A stretch of DNA of 30,487 nt from CAWEHT01 sp963808455 (GTDB lineage: Bacteria > Chloroflexota > Anaerolineae > CG2-30-64-16): positions 1-30,487 of the forward strand of contig CAWEHT010000234.1 of NCBI GenBank assembly GCA_963808455.1, written 5' to 3'. The first letter of the stretch is position 1. Each line of letters begins with the position of its first letter. A model generated the notes under the pieces. It had not been told where the DNA came from. It saw only the letters and a list, made by a program, of their open reading frames with translations, and ran no database searches. Both the position numbers and the translations under genes were made by a program. This document shows positions 9,664 through 17,349 of the stretch, one piece after another.

Positions 9664-11006
9664 ATGTTCAAGAGTGTCGCCATGAACGCCAGCAAATTGC
9701 TCGTGGCGGGTGGCCTGGTGGCAGCGATCCTGCTGCCGGCAGCGCATGCTCTCGCCTACGGCACGTACCCCAGCAGTTGCCCCCTCGGTTCCTGCATCAA
9801 GATGGACGGCTCCACGACCATCTTCCCGATCGCCGAGGTCAACCAGGGCTGGTTCCCCGAGGACAACACGGCCAACGCCAGCGACATCTTCGCGATGACC
9901 GACCTCGGCTCCAACGATGGCCAGCAGCAGATCATGGCCGGCACCACGGACATCGGCATGTCATCAGGCTCGTGCAGCTCCAATAACCAGGGCAGCCGGC
10001 CCTATGGCTGCAGCGACCTGAACACGACGGTGGTCTCCCTCGACGGCATCGGGATCATCACGAATAACAGCAAAACCTGCGCCACCCAGATCACGCAGGC
10101 GCAGCTGGATGCCATCTACGAAGGTCGCAGTGCGCTCGACGGCACCGGCACAGTGACCAATCCTCCCACGCAGTGGACGTGGCACGAGGTCTGGTCCAAC
10201 TCCAGCTCCACCGACAACATCAAGCCGTACTCCCGCAACGATCTGTCGGGCACGCACGACTACTTCCTGGGCAGCTCGGGCATCAACGCCTACCAGAACC
10301 CAACCAACAACCCCGACGGCTCGAAGAATTTCCAGTTCGAGCAGGCCGAGATCACCGCGGACGGGATCACCCGCCCGGCGACCAACGGCGCCATGGCAAT
10401 TGCCATCCAGAATGACACGGACGGCCTGGGCTACGTCGGCTTCGCCTTCCAGTCCGGCGTGAACGTGCTCAACTATTCGCTCGTGTCCAGTTCCGCCTGG
10501 AATAACGCCAATGGGTCCGGCCTGGGCACCGCCCCCGGCCTGTTGGATTCCTACAACAAGCCGACCGTGTCCACCATCCAGAGCTGGTACACGAACGGCT
10601 CGAGCGATAGCGGATCCTACAACTTCGCACGCAAGCTGTACATGTTCAGCCTGCCGCAAGCCGATGCCACCACTACTTCACGCGGGTACAACCCGTTGAC
10701 CCAAACCTACTTGAACTTCGTGACCGGGCCCTCCGGCACGGACACGGGTGTCATCGCCGGTTACGTTCAGGTGCCCGGCCGCACGATCGTACTCTCGTGG
10801 GACATAAACCACGACAATAACTGCGACGTGAGCGACCTGGCCCGCATCGGCCTCCAGTGGAATGCCAAGGCCCCGGCTTCGCAAGAGGCCACGCCCGAGC
10901 GTCCGATAGTCAACGGGTGGATCCCGAAGACAACAATAACGACGGCATCGTCAACGTCTCCGACCTGGCGACGGTCGGCCTGCACTGGGGCTCGCCCTGC
11001 AAGTGA
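9664..11006 (+). CDS. PstS2: secreted PstS-like phosphate-binding protein with C-terminal dockerin (best copy)
   Basis: Paralogue of PstS1, near-identical over most of the binding domain, about 447 residues after correcting one frameshift. Seen: a signal peptide (about 1-32) without a lipobox; GSTTIFPIAE, DIGMSSG and SRNDLSGTHDYF ligand motifs; calcium loops DINHDNNCDVSDL and DNNNDGIVNVSDL forming the dockerin pair. The run at 10923-10925 reads CCC where the left arm has CCCC; this shifts the frame just before the second dockerin repeat, and the true stop is TGA 11004-11006. GGAGG at 9654-9658 supports the start. It lacks PstS1's cysteine-containing insert after the SGSCNDN stretch and its Pro-rich insert before the last binding-domain helix. 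Same inferred role as PstS1: phosphate capture at the surface, docked on a cohesin. The two may differ in affinity or in cohesin partner. Confidence 0.85.
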
Positions 11007-11068
11007 GCTCGGCTCACCGTCTACGGCAACGCACTCCCGCATCACACGTCACACAGGAGAACCACAAA

Positions 11069-12523
11069 ATGAAGCTCAGTCGCTTTTTCTCGGGCCTGGC
11101 CATCGTGGCGATGGTCTCCGGTCTCTTGCTCGGGGCGGCCCTGCCGGCCCTGGCAGCCAACGCCGTCACTCTGTCGGTCCAGACCGGCCTGCAGGTGAAC
11201 ATCCCGACCTCCGGCAGCACCGAAATTGACGTGCCTGTGCTGATCAATAACACCGGCGCAGACGGCGGCATCCGCGCCTACCAGCTGTTCGTCACCTACG
11301 ATGCGACCAAGCTCACCCCGCTCACGGGCACCAATGGTGACGGCAGCGGCGCTTACTGGCTGGACAGCGGCTGGATGAAGTCCGCCGGCTGCAACGGCGC
11401 CTCGGGCTGCAACGTGGGCGACGGCAATGTCGGCGCGGGCTCGGCCAGCGGCGGCACGCTGATCACCGACCCCTACTTGATGACCGGCGGTTCAGGCCTC
11501 TCCGCGGAAACCACCGGTGTCAATTATGTGACCCTGGGCACCCTGAAGTTCATGGTCGCCGCCGGCACGACCGCCGGTAAGGCCGATATCACGATCAACC
11601 CGGTTGGCGTTGGCTCAACCGTCATTGACGACAACAACGCAGCGGCTATCCCGGCAAGCGGTGTCACCCTCAATGGCAGCTTCGTGCAGGTCGGCCCGGG
11701 CCCGAACCTTCAGTTCACCTCGATCACGACGACGCCCATCGGCAGCGGCAGCAGCTTTGACCTGAAGTTCACGGTCTCGAACGTCGGTGCCACCGCCTCC
11801 GATCCCGACTCCGTGCATATCTCCATCACCGGCGCGACACTCCCGACCACGGGCGCGGATGCCTGGACGGGCGACGTGGCGCTGAGCAGCGCCACGCTGG
11901 CCGTCGGCGGCTCGGAAAACTTTGAGGTCACCCCGGTGGCCCTCACGGGCAGCACGGCCTCACTCACCTTCTCGTTCGACACGGTCGGCCATGCCAAGTC
12001 GGCCACCTACTCGCCGGTCAACAACACGCAGGAAACCAACGTCAACGCGACGATGAACGGCTACCTCGTGATCACGCCCACCGCCACCATCTGGATCCCA
12101 GGACCGGACGGCACCGTCCCGATGCAGGTCGGCTTCAACGCCAACCCGAACGGCTACCTGATCGTCGCCTGCAACGCCTCCTACGAAGTCAACCTGTCAG
12201 ACGCCAGCAGCACCACGGCCGGCCACCTGACGGAGTACAACCCGACCGGCACGGGCACCTACGGCGCGAAGAAACTTCAGGATGCGATGAAGGTCAACCC
12301 GGCTGCGCCGACGGGCACGACCGGGCAGCTGGTCACCCTGTCCACGACCGCGACCAAGCTCGTCACCGGCGACAACACGACCCAGGGCGCCAACGGCGCC
12401 GGCCTGACCTTCCCGCTCACCTACGGCCAGGAGCTCTACGCTAACGACAAGCTCCTGTCATCGCCCGAGGTTTACCACCTCCAGGCGACCTACTTCGGCT
12501 ACGTCACCGGCGTCACGCCTTGA
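11069..12523 (+). CDS. Secreted cohesin-like protein with CARDB-like middle domain (best copy)
   Basis: A 484-residue exported protein. Signal peptide about 1-30 (MKLSRFFSGLAIVAMVSGLL, AxA cleavage near ALAAN). Residues about 35-215 look like a cohesin-type beta-sandwich: IDVPVLINNTG, then IRAYQLFVTYDATKLTP, and near the end a VTLGTLKFMV strand. Residues about 220-310 resemble a CARDB/Ig-like domain (FDLKFTVSNVGATASDPDSV). The C-terminal 170 residues are unrecognised, with no membrane helix or sorting motif. AGGAGA at 11055-11060 sits 8 bases before the ATG. It lies 62 bases after PstS2, probably in the same transcript, and is a candidate partner for the PstS dockerins. The cohesin call rests on pattern alone; this domain is more divergent than the cohesins further downstream. 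Confidence 0.7.
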   Translation: MKLSRFFSGLAIVAMVSGLLLGAALPALAANAVTLSVQTGLQVNIPTSGSTEIDVPVLINNTGADGGIRAYQLFVTYDATKLTPLTGTNGDGSGAYWLDSGWMKSAGCNGASGCNVGDGNVGAGSASGGTLITDPYLMTGGSGLSAETTGVNYVTLGTLKFMVAAGTTAGKADITINPVGVGSTVIDDNNAAAIPASGVTLNGSFVQVGPGPNLQFTSITTTPIGSGSSFDLKFTVSNVGATASDPDSVHISITGATLPTTGADAWTGDVALSSATLAVGGSENFEVTPVALTGSTASLTFSFDTVGHAKSATYSPVNNTQETNVNATMNGYLVITPTATIWIPGPDGTVPMQVGFNANPNGYLIVACNASYEVNLSDASSTTAGHLTEYNPTGTGTYGAKKLQDAMKVNPAAPTGTTGQLVTLSTTATKLVTGDNTTQGANGAGLTFPLTYGQELYANDKLLSSPEVYHLQATYFGYVTGVTP

Positions 12524-12569
12524 GGTGTGCGCATTGCTCTCTAACCTACGCGCGATGAGTTGATCTGGG

Positions 12570-12600
12570 CTTAGGGACGGTCGGACCGGCCGTCCCTAAG
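12570..12600 (+). terminator. Hairpin after the PstS2/cohesin transcript
   Basis: CTTAGGGACGG pairs perfectly with CCGTCCCTAAG around a 9-base loop, 46 bases after the stop of the cohesin-like gene. There is no T-run behind it. The gap 12524-12836 holds nothing else convincing apart from a short AAGGGCCCTT palindrome near 12607-12618. Confidence 0.5.
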
Positions 12601-12836
12601 CTCGCGCCAAGGGCCCTTCGGCCTGACCAGCCCGGACCGTGAAAAAATCCACGGGGCCTAGGCGAACGTGCCGGCCGCAAAAGACCGTCACCGACGAGCT
12701 GCGGGCGAAGAGCCCGTTCTTGGGAATTCTTGGTTAGCGCGCGAGCGTGACGAGCGTCAGGTTCCATGTGATGCAGCACAGGGTATGCGCCAGCCTGCCC
12801 GGCACAGAAACGCAAGGGATGAGGACATTAAGGATC

Positions 12837-14286
12837 ATGACCAGACTTCGCCTCGTTATACTTTTGCTGCTTTTTGTCTTCTTGGGGGCGCCCTTTGCCG
12901 GCGCTCCGCGCGGAGGCTGCGCCGAGCGCGCAGGGGGCCGGTGGCGGGTTGAGTGTTCAGGGGGCCATCCTCGAGCTCACGGCGACGCCTGGCCAGGTTT
13001 ACGTCCACCAAATGGTGATCGGAAACGGGAGCAGTTCGGTGCCTCTGGACATTACGGTCGAGGCGCGCGGATTCGGCCAGGGGCTCCAGGGTAATTACCT
13101 GCCGCTGACGGCCGCCGACGACCACAGCCCGTATTCTGCCCGCACCTGGATCACGAGCATCTCCAAGCCGGCCTTTCGGCTTGATCCAAGGACGTCGATG
13201 CCGGTCACGGCCACGGTGACGGTCCCGGCGAACCTTGGCCCGGCCACGTATTATGCCATGATCTACATCCACAGCCAGCCGGTCACCAGCCCTGGGGCGG
13301 TTGCGCAAATAGTCACCGCCGGCGTGCCTGTCATCATCACGCCCGCCGGCGCGCAGCCGGTCCGTACGGGCAAGATCAGCGAGCTGAAGGTGAATCCGGT
13401 CGAGTCCGGCAAGCCCGTCCAGGTCCTCGTCGCCGTGCAAAACACCGGCACGCGGCATTTCAAGTATGTGGGGCAGGTGCAAATTACCGACCCGGCGGGG
13501 GCGACGCTTGCCACTTTACCGCTGCCGCAAGGGGGCGTGGCCGTCTTCCCGACGTTTTTTGTGCAAGCGGAGGCGGACTACAACCCAGGCGACCATCCGG
13601 GGGGGCTGGCTCCGGGAACCTATGGCGTGCAGGCGCAGGTGGCCCTGGACGACGGCACCTTCCTCGACACCGGCAAGACCACATTCTCCGTCTCGGAGGC
13701 TTACCACCCGCTGCCGGGGATCCCCGACGACCAGGTGGCCTCGCGCACCTACAAGGGTGAAACGCCGGGCACGTTCGATGCCCGAGCAAAAGCGGATGTC
13801 ATGGTCAACTTCGAGAGCACGGGCATCGTCACCGGGACGGTGTACGCGGGCAAGTATCCCCAGACGCCGCCCGGGACACCGGCTTTCGAGGCGGCCCCTG
13901 GCGATGGGGGAACAGGCAAACGCCCGGTGAAGTTCGTGGGGCTGCGGGTTGATGGCTTCAGCAACGGCGTGGCCCACGTGAGTGTCTTCTACCGGCCCGG
14001 GGAACTCGGGGCGATCGACCCAAACAGCTTGCTGCTGGCGTATCGCGAGGGCTCGGCCTGGCGCAAGCTGGACAACCTCACGGTGCAGACCGGCGCGCAG
14101 TCGGTGCGTGGCGACATCCCCGTATCTGCGCTCGGCCAGGCCATGGCGATCGGGCTGGGCGGTGATGCCGGCGCCGGTGTCGCTGGCGGCTTGCTGGCCC
14201 TTTGGCCCATCGGCCTGGGCGTGGTTGGGGCCAGCGCGGTCGTCGGCATCTCGGCCGGCATGGTGATCACTCGGCGAAAGCGGTGA
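12837..14286 (+). CDS. Membrane-anchored Ig-like surface protein (frameshift after signal peptide)
   Basis: About 480 residues. A signal peptide starts at ATG 12837 (MTRLRLVILLLLFVFLG) after AAGGA. The frame then shifts at the G5 run 12884-12888; with four Gs it continues as RPLPALRAEAAPSAQGAGGG and stays open to 14286. The N-terminal Ig-like domain (about 40-180) opens with LSVQGAILELTATPGQVYVH, the same TPGQ.YV pattern as the gene at 26244, and resembles the WxL-interacting/DUF916 style of surface protein (low confidence). A second Ig-like domain spans about 180-290, followed by a ZU5-like or PGF-like region ending LRVDGFSNGVAHVSVFYRPG and DPNSLLLAYREGSAW. One membrane helix and the basic tail VITRRKR close the protein, giving an exterior body anchored in the membrane. 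It has no cohesin or dockerin that I can see. Role unknown; possibly a structural part of the surface assembly. Confidence 0.7.
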
Positions 14287-14520
14287 ACCCTTGCGAGGTA
14301 AGCCCGGCCGCAGCCGCTGCGCCGAGATCTGCGACCAGCCGCAGCAACGTGGGCGAAGCCTGTCTGAGCGGGCCTGGTCCTTCGGGGATTAGCCGGCGCA
14401 GGGCTCAGAAGGGCTTCTTAGCGTAGTTGGAACGGTTCAAAGCGGTAAGTCAGGCTCACTCGGAGCCTTTCTCAAACCTGGCTGCAAACACAGCCGCACT
14501 CAAAGGAGGGTATGACGATG

Positions 14521-15165
14521 ATGGAAAACGTACGCAGGCTAGCAATCGCGGGTACGCTGGCCCTCGGTGGGGCCGCGCTGCTTCTTGCTCTTATGGCCGG
14601 GGCCTCGACGCCGGTCGCATCTGCCGCCGCTATGGCGGCAGGCCCGGCGGGAGCGGCAGTCGCCGTTCTGACTGCCGCGCCCGTGACCGGCTCGATCGGC
14701 ATATCGCCCACGACCAGTGATGTCCTGCCCGGGAGCGAGTTCACGACCAGCATCGCCATCAGCACCGGCGTCGCCTTGCGCGGCGCCGAATTCGGCCTCC
14801 TCTTCGATCCTGCCGTCCTCCAATGCGAGGCCGTGAGCGAGGGCACGTTCTTCAGTAACTGGGCGAGCTCCAACGCGGCGAGCACCTTCTTCGAGCCCGG
14901 CGGGTGCGTGAATGCCACCGGGACACTTTCGCCGACGGCTGTCAGCCTTATCCTGGGAGGCACGGCCGGCCCCACGGGCGGCGGAGAGCTCGCAGCGGTG
15001 CGCTTCAAGGCGTTGCTCGCGGGCAGCTCACCGCTCACCCTTACCCAGACCACGGCTTCGGTATACGACCCGGTGAAGGACACGAGCGTGAGCCACGCGA
15101 TCGCAGGCGACAACGGCACGGTCGTCGTCGAGTCGCAGATCTTCCTCCCGTTAGTGACACAGTAG
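14521..15165 (+). CDS. Single-cohesin secreted protein with FLPLV C-terminal tail
   Basis: About 214 residues. A signal sequence (VRRLAIAGTLALGGAALLLA) is followed by one cohesin module (about 60-205): strands VLPGSEFTTSIAISTGVALR, then GAEFGLLFDPAVLQCEAVSE and AVRFKALLAGSSPLTL. The protein ends FLPLVTQ, the short hydrophobic tail seen on other secreted proteins here. Start choice: ATGs at 14512, 14518 and 14521 are in frame; AAAGGAGGG at 14502-14510 is too close to 14512, so 14518 or 14521 is preferred. It is the smallest unit of the cohesin series and could be a soluble or cell-wall receptor for one dockerin partner. The 225 bases upstream (14287-14511) contain no other feature I can support. 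Confidence 0.8.
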   Translation: MENVRRLAIAGTLALGGAALLLALMAGASTPVASAAAMAAGPAGAAVAVLTAAPVTGSIGISPTTSDVLPGSEFTTSIAISTGVALRGAEFGLLFDPAVLQCEAVSEGTFFSNWASSNAASTFFEPGGCVNATGTLSPTAVSLILGGTAGPTGGGELAAVRFKALLAGSSPLTLTQTTASVYDPVKDTSVSHAIAGDNGTVVVESQIFLPLVTQ

Positions 15166-15177
15166 GCGAGGCGGCGC

Positions 15178-17349
15178 GTGGTGGGTCGCAGCATGAGCAG
15201 CAGTCAGAATCAGCAGCTTGACGGCGGGGACGGGCCGACAGATCGGCCCGCATCCGCCGTGCGGTCAGCGGGCCGCGCGGCCATGCTTCGCACCGGGCTA
15301 CCGGCGGCATACCGCGGGCGGCGGCGGGCGCCCGCGGGCGCCGGGGGGGTGGCCGGCTGTTGTGGGCGAAGTGCCCGCTGCCGCGCCGAGCGTATCGGAA
15401 GGCGCTGGAACAGCATCCGGGGCATGGCGCTGGTGTTCTGTTTATCGTGCAGCCTGGCGCTCGCGCTGCTCCCCTCGCTCGCGAGCGCCAACGCCTCGCA
15501 GTTTACAGGCGTGGCGGCACCGGCAGACGACGCGACCGCCACGGTGGCGCCCGGCACAGCGGTGATGAGCCTGCCAGACGTTGACGCCAACATCGGGCAG
15601 ACCTTGACCGTAAAAGTGAGCGTGGACACACCGGCAAGCCGGGGCGCCGAGTTCGGCATCTCCTTCGATCCCTCCGTCTTGAGCTGCAACAGCGTCGTCG
15701 TGGGGTCGTTCTACAGCAGCTGGGCGACGGCGCAAGGCGGGAGCACGCTCGTCTTGCCACAGGGGACCTGCGACAACACAGATGGGCTGGTCACCGACAC
15801 CGGGATGTTCATTGAAGGCGCCGGCGAGGCCGGGCCTAGCGGGCAGGGCGTCATCGCCACGGTCAGCTTCACCGCGCTCGCCAACGGTACGTCGCCCCTC
15901 ATGCTGCAGGATGCCGTGGTCTCTGGCGCGAACTCCGCCACCGTCCACGACCTGCCCACGCTTACGGTAAACGGCCAGGTGATCGTGGGTCCCACCCCGG
16001 TCCCCACGGCAACCTTCACGCCCACGCCAACCCCGGTGCCGACGGCCACGGAGACGCCTACACCGAGCCCATCGCCTACATCGTCGGATACGCCGACCCC
16101 GGGCCCATCGCCTACGGCGGAACCCAGCCCGATGGGCTTCGTGGGGTCGCCATATTGCGATCGGGCCGACGTCAACGGAGACGGGCGCGTCGATGCCACG
16201 GACCTGGCGCTGGTCGGCCTCTTCTGGGGAGAGCGCGGAACGCCCGGCTGGATCCCGGAGGATGTCTTCCCTGACGGCTTCATCGATGTAACCGACCTGT
16301 CTGTTGTCGGTCTGTGTTGGGGTCCTGCGGTGACGATGGGGGCCACGCCGGAGCCGACCCCGACGCCGACCTTAACGCCGACGCCTACGGCCACGCCGAC
16401 GCCCACTCCGATGCCAACCGCTACGCCGGCACCCACCTTCTCCGCCGGTAGCCCCACCGACACGCCGACCTCTGGTGGCTACCCGACGGACACGCCGGAG
16501 CCGACCGGCACGCCGGTCCCGCTGCCTCCATCTGACTCGCGCTACAGCGTGGTGCCGGCGCAGCTGAACGTCGCACCCGGAGCCACCTTCAGCTTGGCGG
16601 TCGACCTGGAGGCCGACCGGCCGATCCGCGCCGGCTCGATCGACCTGGCCTTCGACCCGGCGGTCTTGCAATGCACCAAAGCGGCCGAGGGCACGCTCCT
16701 GTCGAGCTGGGCCCAGGCCAACGGCGGCAGCACGTTTGTGTTCCCGCTGGCCGCTTGCGATAACACCGCCGGCACGGCGAGCATCGGCATCTCGATCCTG
16801 GGTGCGGTCAGCGACCCGGCGGACCCAGGCGGTGCGACGGGCACCGGCTCCATCCTGCTATTGACATTCAAGGCACAAACCGCCGGCACCTCGGCCATCA
16901 CGCTCACGGATTACGTGCTGGCCGACCAGCACGGCAACAAGGTCGGAGCCGGGCTCGACAACGGCCAGGTCGTCGTGGGATCGGTGGCCAGCACCCCGGA
17001 CCCGAGCGGAACGCCGGGCTCCGGCACCCCAATACCGACGCCGAACGCGACCGCCACCCCAACTCCCACGCCGCATGCCGGCACGGGTTCTACCCACAGG
17101 GTGTATCTGCCCCTGGTCAAGGAAAACCGGCCCAGCACCGGCGCCCGGCACTCCGCAGCTCACACCCTCGCGCCGGCGAAGGCCATGGACCGGCCGCCGA
17201 CGGGGGTTGTGGCTCCGCCGACACCGTCGAGGAGAGCGACCGGCACGCCGCAGCCACGTACAAGCCCGCTGCCGTTGCTCGAGCGGGCCATCACCAGCAC
17301 GATCGCGACGTCCGGCGCCGATCCCTTAAGACGTCTGGCCCGCCCGTGA
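15178..17349 (+). CDS. Cohesin-dockerin-cohesin adaptor scaffoldin
   Basis: 723 residues from the first GTG, in order: an odd Arg-rich N-terminus; signal sequence about 82-105 (MALVFCLSCSLALALLPSLA); cohesin 1 about 125-271; Pro/Thr linker; dockerin about 327-382 with loops DVNGDGRVDATDL and DVFPDGFIDVTDL; Pro/Thr linker; cohesin 2 about 452-602; linker; YLPLVKEN near 643-650; and an 80-residue Pro/Arg-rich extension. The true start is probably later than 15178 (ATG 15283 or ATG 15424), because the signal sequence otherwise lies 80 residues inside. A module with both cohesins and a dockerin is the arrangement of adaptor scaffoldins in known cellulosomes: it can hang on one cohesin and offer two more. 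The tail after YLPLV is unusual, and the stop overlaps the next start (GTGA, 17346-17349). Cohesin 2 is a close copy of the first cohesin of the next gene. Confidence 0.8.
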   Translation: MVGRSMSSSQNQQLDGGDGPTDRPASAVRSAGRAAMLRTGLPAAYRGRRRAPAGAGGVAGCCGRSARCRAERIGRRWNSIRGMALVFCLSCSLALALLPSLASANASQFTGVAAPADDATATVAPGTAVMSLPDVDANIGQTLTVKVSVDTPASRGAEFGISFDPSVLSCNSVVVGSFYSSWATAQGGSTLVLPQGTCDNTDGLVTDTGMFIEGAGEAGPSGQGVIATVSFTALANGTSPLMLQDAVVSGANSATVHDLPTLTVNGQVIVGPTPVPTATFTPTPTPVPTATETPTPSPSPTSSDTPTPGPSPTAEPSPMGFVGSPYCDRADVNGDGRVDATDLALVGLFWGERGTPGWIPEDVFPDGFIDVTDLSVVGLCWGPAVTMGATPEPTPTPTLTPTPTATPTPTPMPTATPAPTFSAGSPTDTPTSGGYPTDTPEPTGTPVPLPPSDSRYSVVPAQLNVAPGATFSLAVDLEADRPIRAGSIDLAFDPAVLQCTKAAEGTLLSSWAQANGGSTFVFPLAACDNTAGTASIGISILGAVSDPADPGGATGTGSILLLTFKAQTAGTSAITLTDYVLADQHGNKVGAGLDNGQVVVGSVASTPDPSGTPGSGTPIPTPNATATPTPTPHAGTGSTHRVYLPLVKENRPSTGARHSAAHTLAPAKAMDRPPTGVVAPPTPSRRATGTPQPRTSPLPLLERAITSTIATSGADPLRRLARP
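16536..16977 (+). repeat. Duplicated cohesin segment, copy 1
   Basis: 442 bp encoding cohesin 2 of the adaptor. It aligns without net gaps to 17948-18389 at high identity, for example the shared CGACCCGGCGGTCTTGCAAT. This indicates a recent duplication or gene conversion between neighbouring scaffoldins. Confidence 0.75.

Larger units (their letters stand above)
6213..12286. repeat. Right arm of a 6.07-kb inverted repeat
   Basis: Reverse complement of 1-6075. The inner part (6213 to about 9420) is rich in indels, mostly deletions, that break RCC1, the response regulator and PstS1. The outer part (about 9640-12286) reads cleanly through PstS2 and the cohesin-like gene. The repeat ends at 12286, inside the cohesin-like gene at 11069-12523, with no element boundary, target-site duplication or terminal repeat visible there. 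Confidence 0.95.

Noticed and set aside
1..12286. Composite transposon or integron with inverted flanks
   Set aside because: No transposase, integrase, terminal inverted repeats or target duplications are visible, and the arms end inside genes.
15178..15423. A separate small gene before the adaptor scaffoldin
   Set aside because: The segment is in frame with the scaffoldin, Arg/Gly-rich, lacks a convincing ribosome-binding site and looks like upstream sequence caught by an early GTG.
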